Positions 47,995 to 58,785 of a stretch of DNA of 64,000 bases are shown here, one piece after another. Every line of letters begins with the position of its first letter. Within the stretch, counting starts at the first letter, position 1. This stretch comes from Annona cherimola (taxonomy: Eukaryota > Streptophyta > Magnoliopsida > Magnoliales > Annonaceae). The notes under the pieces were generated by a model. It searched no databases. It was given only the letters and a program-made list of their open reading frames with translations, and was not told the DNA's origin. Location of the stretch: positions 21,135,817 to 21,199,816 of the forward strand of contig CM059971.1 in the NCBI GenBank assembly GCA_030490835.1. Reading direction: 5' to 3'. Both the position numbers and the translations under genes were made by a program.

Positions 47995-50900
47995 ATGGCG
48001 TGGAATTGTCGTGGGCTTGGGAACCCGCAAGTAATTCAAAGTCTTCTTGACTTAGTCAGGAAACAAGTTCCCATACTAGTCTTTCTTTGCGAAACTAAAT
48101 GCAACACAAAGGAGATGGAGAGGATTAGGTGGAAGCTAAGGTTTGACTCGTGTTTTGCGGTGGAGTCCGTGGCTAGGAGTGGTGGATTGGCCCTTTTTTG
48201 GAATAATGACCATCCTGCGTCTATTCGGAGCTTCTCTGTTTATCATATTGACATGGATTTTTTGGGTTAGCAGTTCACGAGGTTCTATGATCACCCGAAA
48301 ACACATTGTCGCCATCTTAGCTGACGCATTCTCAATCAGTTAGGCGAAGGATCTGACTCTCCATGACTTGTTATGGGCGACTTCAATGAAGTTGTGGGAC
48401 CTAATGAATATATCAACATGAGGACTCGCAATCAAACTCAAATGGATCTCTTCTGTAATACTATCGACAGGTGCAATTTGCAGGACCTCAGTTTTGTGGG
48501 TGCGCCTGTGACTTGGAGTAATAATCGGAGGGGATCTCAAAGAGTGGAAGCGAGGCTGGATAGAGGGCTCTCAACTTCTTCATGACTCAACCTTTTTCCC
48601 TATGCAAGAATTGTTCATCTATCGGCAACCACTTCTGATCATTACCCGATAATGTTAATGCTTGATTCTAAAAATGGCAAGAGGAGACCTCCAAGGGAAT
48701 TTAGATATGAGTTGTTTTGGGCTCGGGATCCAGAGGCAAACAAAATCATCTAAAAGGTGTGGGAGTCCAAAACTCAAGGGGAAGCACCTGCTGCTGATCT
48801 GCTTAGCTAGAAACTCAAGCGTTGTGGTATCGAGTTATCCAAGTGGAATCACATGAAGAGGGGAAACCTCAGACTTGCTATTGAACGGAAACAGAGAAAG
48901 CTTTCATCCTTGATGGGTCAAAATCGTACTGATGTCCACGATGATGCCATGAGAAAACTTAAATTTCAAATTAATCTTCTGTTGGAGGACGAGAAGCAGC
49001 TATGGAGACTGCATGCTAAGATCCACTAGCTTCAAGAGGAGGACAGAAACACTGGGTTTTTCTACCGTATGGCTTCAAATCGGAGACGGTAAAATTTCAT
49101 TGAGGCGCTTAGAGATACTGATGGGCGGTCGGTTAGGGATCAAGACTAGTTATTGGATTTTGCAGTTTCACACTTTTCAAAGGTATACACATCCTCGATT
49201 CTATAGGATGCGGATTGGGTTAACAATCATATTACAAGGAGAATCTCAAATAACTAAAGGAGGTGTTTGATTAAACCACTAAGCTTGGAGGAAGTGGAAA
49301 AAATAGTAAGAGACATGCGACCAACAAAGGCCTCCGGGCTGAATGGAATGTCCTCTTGGTTCTTCCAAAAGCATTAAAACACTGTGGGTCAGGAGATCTT
49401 TCAATGGTGCAAATCGTTCATGGAGGAGAGAAACCATGCTCAACTGGGTAGACATATTCGGGAGGCAAACTCTACCTCCCTGGTGTTGATCCCAAAGAAG
49501 GCAGGTGTTCAGGACTTGTCACACTTTCGGCCAATTAGCCTGTGTAATATTGTTTACAAAATCTTGGCTAAGGTTCTGGCAAATAAGCTCAAAGACTCAC
49601 TCAATGAAGTCATTGGGGCAGAACAAAGCGCTTTTGTTCCCGACCGGCTCATAACTGGCAATGTGTTGATCGCCTATGAAGCTATTCATTCTCTCAGGAG
49701 GCAAAAGAGAGGCAGAAGACAAGAGATGACTATTAAATTAGACATGTCAAAGGCCTATGACCATGTCGAGTGGGCTTTTCTGGAACAGATTATGGGGACT
49801 ATGAATTTCAGTTCGGTGTGGATCAACTGGATTATGAGTTGTATAACCACAGTCAGGTACCGTGTTAAAGTTAATGGATTCAAATTCAGGTACTTTCAAC
49901 CCAAACGGGGGTTAAGGCAGGGGAATCCGCTGTCTCCCTATCTCTTCCTCCTTTGCGCGGGGGGTCTCTTTGAGCTTATTTCTAGTGTGGTTGCCCAAGG
50001 ATCACTTCATGGAATCAGACTTAACCCGCAGGGGCCTCAACTTACTCATCTCCTGTTTGCGGACGACGCTCTCATTTTTCTCCAGGCGGATGACAATGAT
50101 ATCAGGACGTTTTTGGATATCCTCAATAAATATTCTACTTCCTCAGGTCAGATGGTCAATGTGGACAAAACCTTAATATTCTTCAGCTCAAATATGAATA
50201 ACTATGCTCGGGAGGTGATGTCTAATCTGCTGGGATCCTCATGTCAGGAATTCCATCACTACCTCGGCCTCCCGGCGTGGCTTGGGAGATCCAAAAGTGG
50301 GATGTTTAAGAAGATCAAAGAGCGCATATAGTACAGAATTTAAGGGTGGAAGGGCCGCTACTGTCATGGGGAGGGAAAGAGGTATTAATCAAAGCTGTTG
50401 ATCAAGCAATCCCCTCGTATACCACGAGTATTTTTTTGCTACCCAGGTCGTTTTGTCAGGGTATCAATGGAATGCGGAGCAAATTTTGGTGGGGTGAACA
50501 GGGAGAAAAATGTGAGATAAGCTAGGTGGCTTGGAAGGAGATGTGTAAGTCTAAGCGGGCAGGACGACTGAGGTTTAGAGTTTTTCATGCGTTCAATTAC
50601 GCTCTTCTTGCAAAAAAAGGTATGGAGGCTAACATCATGCACCACATCCTTCTGCTACGAGGTTCTTAAAGCCAAATATTTCCCCAACTCTGATATTTGG
50701 AGCTGTATGGCAAAGTCTTCTGATTCTTACACCTGGAAGAACATACTTCAGGTGTGTGACGTGATTCAAACTGCGTGTAAATGGAGAATTGGAGATGGGA
50801 AGAGGGTACGGTTTTTTAAGGATGTTTGGCTTGATTTTGAGGCGGGTAAGGTGGGACCCCTTCTGCTATCATCCTGGAGGACGTTAAGGTTAGCCACTTT

Positions 50901-51990
50901 ATTAATGAAGAGACAAATGCATGGAACAAAGACCGGGTCGTGGCCGCTGTGGGTGAGGTGGGTTGGCGGGTAATCAGTCTCGTTTCCCTCCCTCTTCATG
51001 TAGAAAAGGATTATATTTTTTGGAGGCATGAACTAAATGGTCAATTCTCAGTTAAGTCGGCACACAAGGTGCTCAAGAAGGATATTGAAAAGCCTCATCT
51101 CTTAACCTGCTACAGAGTCATTTGAAGAACAAAGCTCCCTAGTAAGGTGTTAATTTTTGGATGGCAACTTCTCAAGAATGCTCTCTCAACCCTGCAGAAC
51201 CTCTCTCATAGGGGCATTGCGGTGGACCCCTACTGCGAAGTTTGCAAGAGGGAGGTCGAGGATGTTGATCACTTGTTTCTGCGATGTGCTTGTACTGCAA
51301 GGATATCTTGGGAAGCTGTAAGAGCGAGTCCACCGGCGAATTCGGTGCAAGAAATTCTCAGAACTTTATCTTGCAAAAACAGGACCGACGATCTGGCTTT
51401 CTTCATCTTGTACTGTTGGCGGTCTGGTTCTTGCTGAACAAGTTCAAAGAGGAGGGTACCCAACCAGTTTTTGCTGATACGTTGTCGTGGTGTCAGGAGT
51501 ATCTTGAGCAACTCCAGAGGGCCAAACTCCTCGGCCGTGCGAGCATTTTGGATCATCCCCTTGTGCCAAGATGGACCAAACCTCCAAATAGAGTCTTCAA
51601 GATGAAGGTGGATGCTCGAAGCCTGCAGGATAAGAAAGTCACGGGGCTTGCTGCTGTCATCGGGGACTCCTGTAGTTACTTTATTGCTGCCAAAGGATAG
51701 AGATGGACTGGCGTGGAGGAGCCATTAATCATGGAAGCAAACGCTTTCCTTCTGGGAACCAAGTGAGCCCTCCAACTCAACTTCAGACAAGTTCATATTG
51801 AATCTGATTCCCTTCTTCTGTGCACCTATTTGTCTAACGATTGCCAGATTTCCTCACCGGTGGGTTACATTATTTCTGAGATTAGATCAATCCTCAACGC
51901 TAATGCTCACCTCTTGATTTACCATGTTCTAAGGTAAGGAAATACGGTTGCCCATTCCTTAGCAAATTTGGTTTCTGTCTCTGTTATGGA
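47995..51990 (+). pseudogene. LINE 4 ORF2 (endonuclease - RT - zinc-binding - RNase H)
   Basis: Start MAWNCRGLGNP at 47995. Endonuclease motifs: Asn in WNCRG, 'FLCETKC', GDFNEV (48373) and SDHYP (about 48630). A TAG at 48268 and frameshifts near 48590-49380 interrupt it. The RT reads cleanly at 49384-50331 with 'FRPISLCNIVYKILAKVLAN', 'KLDMSKAYDHVEWAFL', 'GLRQGNPLSPYLF' and an intact catalytic FADD. Further on: 'LPSKVLIFGWQLLKNAL' and a Cys/His cluster 'CEVCKREVEDVDHLFLRC' (about 51230-51290), then an RNase H-like end (about 51560-51960, 'FKMKVDARSLQD'). The RT core is the best preserved of the LINEs here, but the ORF as a whole is dead. Confidence 0.88.
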
Positions 51991-52782
51991 TCATCAAACT
52001 TAGTGAGGAAAACCCCCCAAGCCATTTTTGAGAAAATTTATACAAACAATTTTTTGGCAATGAATTGCTTGGATTACTCTTTCCCAAACCTTTTTCAAAT
52101 TGTGAGGGGGTCGGGATGGAGTAATTCCTTTTATCACAAAAAAGGACTACACGGATCATCGCGGTGGAAACTAAGCATAGTAGTGTGGTCAAAAAAGGCA
52201 GCTCGTGGAGAGTCTGCTGCCCTACCACTTCTAGAGTTGTTCACCAATCAACTGACATACATCTTTTATTTGAGATCAATCAAGGGAAGGCTAATAAATA
52301 TTTTAGGGATCCGTTTACGTAGAAGCAATTATATACAACTTTTCTCTTTTTAATATACTAATAATTGATAAAAAAAATATTTACTTTGTTTATCATATTT
52401 AGTATTGTTTATTTATCTACATGACTAAATTTCATCAAAATCAAAGATATGTATGAGCCACATTTGCTTAAAAATATATATATTCTGTGTAAATTATGAA
52501 AAATATTTGAATGCTTTCACATATGCATTTAAATGTAACAATATTTTATAGAATTATTTATCTATATAAGAATTATTTTCTAAATTATTTATATTATAAA
52601 AATACAACTTTGAAATTGAAATTCACTATCAAAATATTTATTACTTTGATTTTAAAAATTTATAGATAGGACTTACAGGCAACAATAAATTCTAATCTGA
52701 TGCACTCAAGTCCACTTAACTTTAGTTTACGCTAATAGATTCATTTGTCAGTCGTGGCCATAAAACAATTTTTTAGTTTTAT

Positions 52783-53050
52783 AGGTGTGTTTGGCAATGA
52801 GGAAAAAATGTCAAATTAAAACTTTTCAATTTAAAATTTTTCACTCTCTACAATTATCATATTTTTTAATCATTTTTCACATTTTTCCATACAACTACCC
52901 TACTTTTCCATCATTTCTACACAATTACTCATACAATTAATCTATCTATTTTAACTTTATCATCTTTACTCCTCATCATATCACATTATTTGACAACTTT
53001 TACCCTGCAAAACTTTTCATCAAAAATTTTGTTTATTCCCAAACACACCC
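52783..53050. mobile_element. Tourist-like MITE, type E (268 bp)
   Basis: Ends AGGTGTGTTTGG and CCAAACACACCC. Flanked by the exact 3-bp duplication TAT (52780-52782 and 53051-53053). Copy 2 at 32896-32900 (TTCTATAAAA) shows the unoccupied site. The interior matches 29150-29410. Confidence 0.88.
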
Positions 53051-53235
53051 TATAAAAAATATTATCATAGTATAATTAATTCATACGGCTCTTAAAATTG
53101 ATTCATCGTATTTTGTTAACAAATATGCGAGAGAAGATCAATATGAAATTGGTGTACCATACGAGGCTAAGACTTGAGAATTTGATATTTATAATTATTT
53201 GTTTCAATTTTTTTAGGGCAATGCAGTAAAGATGT

Positions 53236-53294
53236 GAAGTCTACATTCTATGAATTTAATCATTTAGTGATTAAATTCATAGAATGTAGACTTC
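53236..53294. repeat. Perfect 27-bp inverted repeat with a 5-nt loop
   Basis: The left arm 53236-53262 starts GAAGTCTACATTCTATG; the right arm 53268-53294 is its exact reverse complement; the loop is TTTAG. A transcript in either direction would form a perfect 27-bp hairpin. It lies just beyond the end of repeat copy 3. Confidence 0.9.
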
Positions 53295-53462
53295 GAAATT
53301 AGTGAAACACCTAATTTATGATAACCTAATGAATTCTGTTATTGCGCCTATGTATGTTCTCTCATTATCATCAATCCTATACTTTAGTAGCAACCGTTAT
53401 CTTCATTGGTGAGGCGTTACAAAGTTCATATATATATATATATGTATATATATATTCTTGTG

Positions 53463-54190
53463 TAGTGAAGCTGCACTATAATTAACTATGCATTTGACCA
53501 AAAAGGGCCTCACATATACTTAAATATATTGATAGTTCATGCAATTATTTATTCGTACATAAATTTTATAGTAAATGGTTTAAACGTTGAAAAAATCACT
53601 TTAAAGTTGTTATTTACATCAAACTATTTTATTACATTGAATTTGTTCTATTTTTCGTACACATATCTAATTGGGATAAAAATTAGTATGATAATAGAAT
53701 ACATAATTATAAATACAATGGATAGAGTATAATATAATTTAATGATCATGTGGGGCCCATTTTGATGCAACTACACCATAATTTTGGTACAGTGAAGCTG
53801 CAACTGAATATATATATATGTATATATATATATGAGATATGATCTAGTGTAGACGGACTGCACCATAATTATGGTGCGGTCCACTGTAAAATGGGCCCCA
53901 CGTGTATTAAAATGTAACCATATTTTATACAATCATTTATCCATATAAAAATCACACTTTAAATGGTTTAGATGTTGAAAATATCACTTTAAAGTTGATA
54001 TTTATACTAAACTATTTTATTACGTTGATTTTATACCATTTTAAGACGAGACACATACACATGTTGGATTGAGATGAAAATTTGTATACTAATAAAGTGA
54101 ATAATTCTAAATATAATAGGTGAAACAAATGTTAATTTCATGATTAAATGGAGCCCATTTGCAACAGACTGCACGAGTCTGCACTTGATT
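53463..54190 (+). repeat. Two diverged tandem copies of a roughly 340-bp repeat
   Basis: 53463-53800 and 53856-54190 share CTGCAC.ATAATTA, AATGGTTTA.A.GTTGAAAA, ATCACTTTAAAGTTG, AAACTATTTTATTAC.TTGA and GGGGCCCATTTTG / GGAGCCCATTTG. AT dinucleotide runs separate them. Related, more diverged sequence occurs at 52430-52680 and 32520-33290. No coding capacity. Confidence 0.6.
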
Positions 54191-54216
54191 AAAATCATAT
54201 ATATATATATATACTA

Positions 54217-54597
54217 GAGACATGATTCCATTAGCCCTAATTAAGCTATGGTACTTAACCTAGCCAATAAACTTATTTTTAATTTTTTCATAAACTTATT
54301 AATCTAGATGTATTTAATATATAAACCATGTTTTATCATTTTGGGGTTTTATATTTGTGATTTTTAAATATAGGGTATTTTACCTATTTTAACAGTTAAA
54401 ATTAATGAAGTAACCCTATATTTAAAAATCCATAAATATGTATACACATCTGTAAACGTGATAAAACTTAGTTTATATATGAAATATATTTAAATCAATA
54501 AGTTTATGATAGACAACAGATTTTTAAATAAGTTTTTTAGCTCGAGCTAGTGATATCATGATTGGCTTACTTAGTTAGGCTAGAAAGATCATGACTA
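54217..54597. mobile_element. Inverted-repeat MITE related to type B
   Basis: The left end ACATGATTCCATTAGCCCTA pairs imperfectly with the right end (GGCTAGAAAGATCATGA). The interior is AT-rich with the central palindrome TAGGGTATTTTACC...AACCCTATA. Adjacent to the young LTR element but outside it. Confidence 0.6.
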
Positions 54598-54654
54598 CAT
54601 ATATACACACATATTATATATAAGTCTTGCTTTTGTAAAATTCCTATTCTATGT

Positions 54655-56408
54655 TGTTGGAAACAATGTTTAAAACAATAAAAATTGACCAAATCTTGAG
54701 TTTTGATGATTAACAAGAACTAATTTGAGTATATAAAAGGTACTAATGTGTTTGCTAAATGTTTAAGGAAAGCAAAGAGGTCAAGTCGATCTCCAAGTCG
54801 ACTTGGACTTCGACTTGGGTGAAGTCGATCCCAAGGTCGACTCAAATATCGACTTGAGAATGAATCCCAAAAGGCAACAGCAGCTGACAGGTGAAGTCGC
54901 AGGTCAAGTCGACTCCACTTGCGACTTGGGAAGTCAAGTCGCAGACGAAGTCGACTCCAGCATCGACTTCAAACATGAAAAAATGTCCAGCGTTGATTTT
55001 GGGGGCACGAAACTGCCCAAGTCGCAAACGAAGTCGACTCCAGGTGCGACTTGGGTCAAGTCGCAGACAAGGTCGACTCCAACTTCGACTTGAGGATTTT
55101 AGACTTGAAGATTGAAGTTTCAGGCTTATTCCAAGGATCATATTGAACTTGATCAAACCCAAATGAGATGAAAAGTTCATTCACAAAGAAACAACTTAAG
55201 ATTCTTGAAGATCAAAGCTAAGATTCATATTCAATGTTCAAATCAAGTCTATCAAGCCAAGGCAAATCTTCAAAACTATTCAAATGATGCAACACTCAAG
55301 TAATGAAGACCGCGTGAGTCCAAGACCGAGCGAGAAACACGCAAGGACTCAAACAGTTCCAAAGGTTTGCGAAGATCAAGCCGATTGGAAAAGATCAAGG
55401 TCAAGAGAGATATTCAAAGATAAGCAAGCTAGAAGAAAACCAAGTGAGGATCAAGGCGTCTCAGAAAAACCTGAGTCAAGTCGCAACTCAAGTCGACTTC
55501 AGGTTCGACTTGAGTCGAGGTCTGAAACGAAGTCGACTGAAACTCAGACTTGGGGAATTCGAAGAACTGGAGTCGCAGACGAAGTCGACTCCAGATGCGA
55601 CTTGGGTAGCCAAGTCGCATCCCAAGTCGACTCCACCTTCGACTTGGGTATAACGTTCAAATTTTTGAACGTTGGAGCTCATTTATTGCACGCCAACAAC
55701 CTCCACAACGTTCATATTTTCTTCCCTCTATAAAAGGACCCTCGAATGAACGTGAAAACACAACAAGAGAACACAAGACACTACGTTAAAGTTCAAAGAG
55801 AGAAAAGAAGTGCAAGAAAGGTTTCCTATTTGCTTTTCTCCATTGTTGAGTGGTCCGTATAAATTCTAAGGAAGAAGAAAACTTCAAGTTGCTAGCGACT
55901 TCAACAATATTCATCCAAAGCTGCTTCTACAACTTCTTCCTCGAGCTAAATCTGCCTACACAAATCTGTAAAGTGTAGTTTTTATTTATTTCATTGTCTT
56001 GTTGTATAAATCTTGATTTAGCTTGGGTAGCTAAGATCAAGTATATGCAAAGTAGGGTGTGATTGGAGTGAGACTCATCATCTACCTTTGCATGTGAGTT
56101 GTATATGCCTCCTAGAGCTGGAATCTAGAAGAGAGCGGTGACTCTAAGTGTATTCGTGGAATACATAGTGGAACCCAAGTCACAACGGAGTGTGAGCTTG
56201 GAAGAGTGGAGTAGGGAAGGTTTGCCCGAACCACTATAAATCTTGTGCTCTATTTATTTTTACTGCTTTATCTTTATTGCTCTCCATTTTGTGCTAAAAG
56301 GGGATTAAGTTCTTCAAGGGGTTAATATTTTTGATTTACCAAAGAAGTTTTTAAAGAACCTAATTCACCCCTCCCCTCTTGGGTTTTGCCACCAACTCGG
56401 GACCAACA
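54655..56408 (+). repeat. 5' LTR (1754 bp)
   Basis: Bounded by the inverted ends TGTTGG and CCAACA. The left part (54778-55650) carries ten GTCGAC motifs in imperfect inverted repeats (AAGTCG ... CGACTT). A TATA box TATAAAAG lies at 55729-55736, so transcription probably starts near 55760. The downstream R/U5 part holds no ORF of note. Open frames on both strands through 54800-55180 are by-products of the motif array. Confidence 0.92.
55729..55736 (+). promoter_or_regulatory. LTR TATA box
   Basis: TATAAAAG preceded by a pyrimidine stretch (CTTCCCTC). It sits about 1075 bp into the LTR, just downstream of the GTCGAC array, giving the element a U3 of about 1.1 kb. Confidence 0.7.
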
Positions 56409-56410
56409 AG

Positions 56411-56422
56411 TGGTATCAGAGC
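56411..56422 (+). promoter_or_regulatory. Primer-binding site for initiator tRNA-Met
   Basis: TGGTATCAGAGC, two bases after the LTR end, complementary to the 3' end of plant initiator tRNA-Met as in most plant copia elements. It primes minus-strand DNA synthesis. Confidence 0.92.
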
Positions 56423-56456
56423 AGGTCTTTGAGTTTACCAAAGAGATCTTATTGAT

Positions 56457-57350
56457 ATGGCATCCCAATCTACTTCCGTTCCTACATTTGCTGAAGGCCA
56501 ATCCTTTACAAGGCCACCATTGTTTGATGGGAACAATTTTGGATATTGGAAGCTTCGTATGAAGCAACTCATCATGGCTACTGATATGGATTCTTGGATT
56601 GCTATCCAAGATGTGTAACATTGCCTATCGATGAACGAGCTTCCAAATGGACCGAAGAGGAAGTAAGAACCGTCAAGAGCAATGCTAAGGCCATGAACTC
56701 TTTATTTTGTGCTCTTACGGCTTCGGAGTATGATAGAGTATCCTCTTGTTTAACCGCCAAGGAGATATGGGATACACTAACATCTATCTATGAAGGAACT
56801 TCTCAAGTCCAAGGGACGAGAAGAAATATTTTGATCGGAGAACTTGAGAACTTTAGAATGATTGAAACAGAAAACATTTCTGAAATGTTTGCTAGGTTCT
56901 CAAAAATCACTAATGCTTTAAAAGGTCTTGGAAAGGCTATTTCTGAATCTGAGCAGGTTATGAAGATCTTAAGAGCTCTACGTGAATCATGGACTCCAAA
57001 GATCACTGGAATAGAAGAAGTCAAAGACCTAAACACTTTAAAGCTTGAAGACTTAATTAGCTCACTTATGTCACATGAGCTGATTAAGAAGAGAAACGAG
57101 GATCAACACAGGGGCAAGAGAGCGATTGCCTTGAAATCCGCAGAAAACTCGGACGACTCTTCCTCCTCCCAAAATGACAATGAAATCGCCCTTCTCACAA
57201 AACGCTTCAGAAAATTTGTGAGGAAAGGGAAAAATTTCAGAAGCTTCAAGGAAAGAACTCCCAAAGAGAAGAAGAAAGAACCAACCAAATGCTACCGATG
57301 CGGCGGTTCGGGACATTGCAAGCTCAATGTCCAACTCCCGAAGAAAGCAA
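56457..57350 (+). pseudogene. gag (UBN2-type capsid protein with zinc knuckle), broken
   Basis: Starts MASQSTSVPTFAEGQSF at 56457 and runs to a TAA at 56616. The reading resumes in another frame at about 56620 ('SKWTEEEVRTVKSNAKAMNS'), with 'AKEIWDTLTSIYEGTSQVQ' and 'MFARFSKITNALKGLG', typical of copia gag. It ends in the start of a CCHC knuckle (CYRCGGSGH, about 57290), where a second frameshift moves the reading to the pol frame (CPTPEE). The protein would form the virus-like particle. Two lesions in about 900 bases, against nearly identical LTRs, are unexpected. Confidence 0.85.
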
Positions 57351-58785
57351 GGCAAATGAACAAAGAAAGGATAGAAGGAACAACAAAAGATTCCAAAAGT
57401 ACAAAGGAAGAGGCATGTACGTGAATGACGAAGAATCCACAACAAGTAGCTCCTCAACCGACGATAACGAGGCGGAAGAATGTGCAAGAATCTGCTGCAT
57501 GGCACAAATTGAGCATGAAGAACGAACTACCTCATCAAAATGCACAAGCAATGAAGAGACATGTCTTAAGGCAAAGGCAAACAATGAATGGTTCATGGAT
57601 AGCGGTTGCTCAAGGCACATGATAGGTGAAAGAAGTTTATTTCATAAACTTAAGCCTTGCAACGATGGAACAGTTGCCTTTGGAAATAATGAGAAAGGTA
57701 AGATTAAAGGTAAAGGAAATATTTATAGTATCTCAAATGCATGCATGGAAGATGTTCTGTTTGTTGAAGGACTCAAACACAATTTAATGAGCATTAGCCA
57801 ATTATGTGATAAAGGATACAAAGTTGTGTTTGAATCATCTATATGTAATGTATTTGATGGAGAACATATCATGTTCAGTGGTAAAAGACATGAAAATATA
57901 TATTTGGTTTCACTTGATGAACTAAATGGTCAATGTCTAATGGCAATTGATAATGATCCATGGGTTTGGCATAAAAGGCTTGGACATATAAACATGAGAA
58001 ATATAAAAACCTTATGGAAGAAAAGTTTGGTAGAAGGCTTGCCTAAGTTGAAATATGACAAAGACAAAATCTGTAAGGCATGTCAATTATCTAAACAACC
58101 AAAGATGCCTTTCACTACCAAAAAGGAGATTTCCACCACTAGGCCACTTGAATTACTACACATGGATCTATATGGGCCATCCGACATTTTAACCATTGGT
58201 GGAAAGAAATATGTATTTGTCATAGTTGATGATTTTTCAAGATTTACATGGATAATTCTTTTAACTAGTAAAGACGAAGTCTTCTCTATGTTTGCAATTT
58301 TTGCAAATTTGGTGCAAAATGAAAAACAAAGTACTATTGTGACCATAAGAAGTGATCATGGTGGCGAATTTGAAAACAAACGATTCATAGAATTTTGTAA
58401 TGAAAAAGGAATTCACCACACATTTTCTGCACCAAGAACTCCACAACAAAATGGAGTAGTTGAAAGGAAAAATAGAACTATACAAGAGATGGCTAGAACT
58501 ATGCTAAATGAGAGCAATCTATCCAAGAAATTTTGGGGTGAAGCTGTAAGTACATCTTGTCACGTATTGAACCGTGTTACCATTCGAGCAATCTTGAAAA
58601 AGACCCCATATGAACTATGGAAAGGAAGGAAACCGAATATCTCTTATTTTCATGCTTTTGGATGTACATGTTATGTTTTGAACAATGGAAAAACTAACTT
58701 GGGAAAGTTAGATGCTAAAAGCGACGAGGCTATATTCCTTGGTTATTCATCAAATAGCAGAGCATATAGAGTTTTCAATAAATGA
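57289..58785 (+). CDS. pol part 1: protease, GAG-pre-integrase, integrase
   Basis: Residues counted from 57289. The aspartic protease active site DSG is at 104-106 (WFMDSGCSRH). The integrase zinc-binding HHCC uses H228, H233, C262 and C265. The catalytic triad is D293 (HMDLYGP), D356 (SDHGGEF) and E392 (QNGVVERKN), with the D-to-E spacing of 35 residues expected of integrases. The C-terminal part includes 'AFGCTCYVLNN' and ends 'YRVFNK' at a TGA (58783-58785). The same frame continues after the stop into RT, so this is one pol reading frame with a single nonsense codon. The methionine at 57289 is only the first in the open frame, not a proven start. Confidence 0.9.
   Translation: MLPMRRFGTLQAQCPTPEESKANEQRKDRRNNKRFQKYKGRGMYVNDEESTTSSSSTDDNEAEECARICCMAQIEHEERTTSSKCTSNEETCLKAKANNEWFMDSGCSRHMIGERSLFHKLKPCNDGTVAFGNNEKGKIKGKGNIYSISNACMEDVLFVEGLKHNLMSISQLCDKGYKVVFESSICNVFDGEHIMFSGKRHENIYLVSLDELNGQCLMAIDNDPWVWHKRLGHINMRNIKTLWKKSLVEGLPKLKYDKDKICKACQLSKQPKMPFTTKKEISTTRPLELLHMDLYGPSDILTIGGKKYVFVIVDDFSRFTWIILLTSKDEVFSMFAIFANLVQNEKQSTIVTIRSDHGGEFENKRFIEFCNEKGIHHTFSAPRTPQQNGVVERKNRTIQEMARTMLNESNLSKKFWGEAVSTSCHVLNRVTIRAILKKTPYELWKGRKPNISYFHAFGCTCYVLNNGKTNLGKLDAKSDEAIFLGYSSNSRAYRVFNK

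Larger units (their letters stand above)
46183..52141 (+). mobile_element. L1-type LINE 4, near complete, with target-site duplication
   Basis: Flanked by AAGGACCACATGGAT (46168-46182) and AAGGACTACACGGAT (52142-52156), two mismatches in 15. Copy 2 at 32279-32293 shows the single unoccupied site. Layout: a GC-rich 5' leader of about 190 bp, ORF1 from 46375, ORF2 from 47995, and a short A-rich 3' end. It inserted after copies 2 and 3 diverged. About 6 kb. Both ORFs carry stops and frameshifts, but most domains are readable. Confidence 0.92.
35030..53105 (+). repeat. Large direct repeat, copy 3
   Basis: Collinear with copy 2 from its CACTACACCTATTATATTTAG start to the block ending at 'CATACGGCTCTTAAAATTGATTC' near 53105. 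Contains its own insertions (MITEs at 37732 and 52783, LINE tail at 41394, LINE 4 at 46183) and about 1.2 kb (roughly 43330-44560) that copy 2 lacks. Confidence 0.8.

Noticed and set aside
54842..55180. Open frames on both strands in the LTR
   Set aside because: Produced by repeated GTCGAC words that avoid stops; they have no start context or domain.
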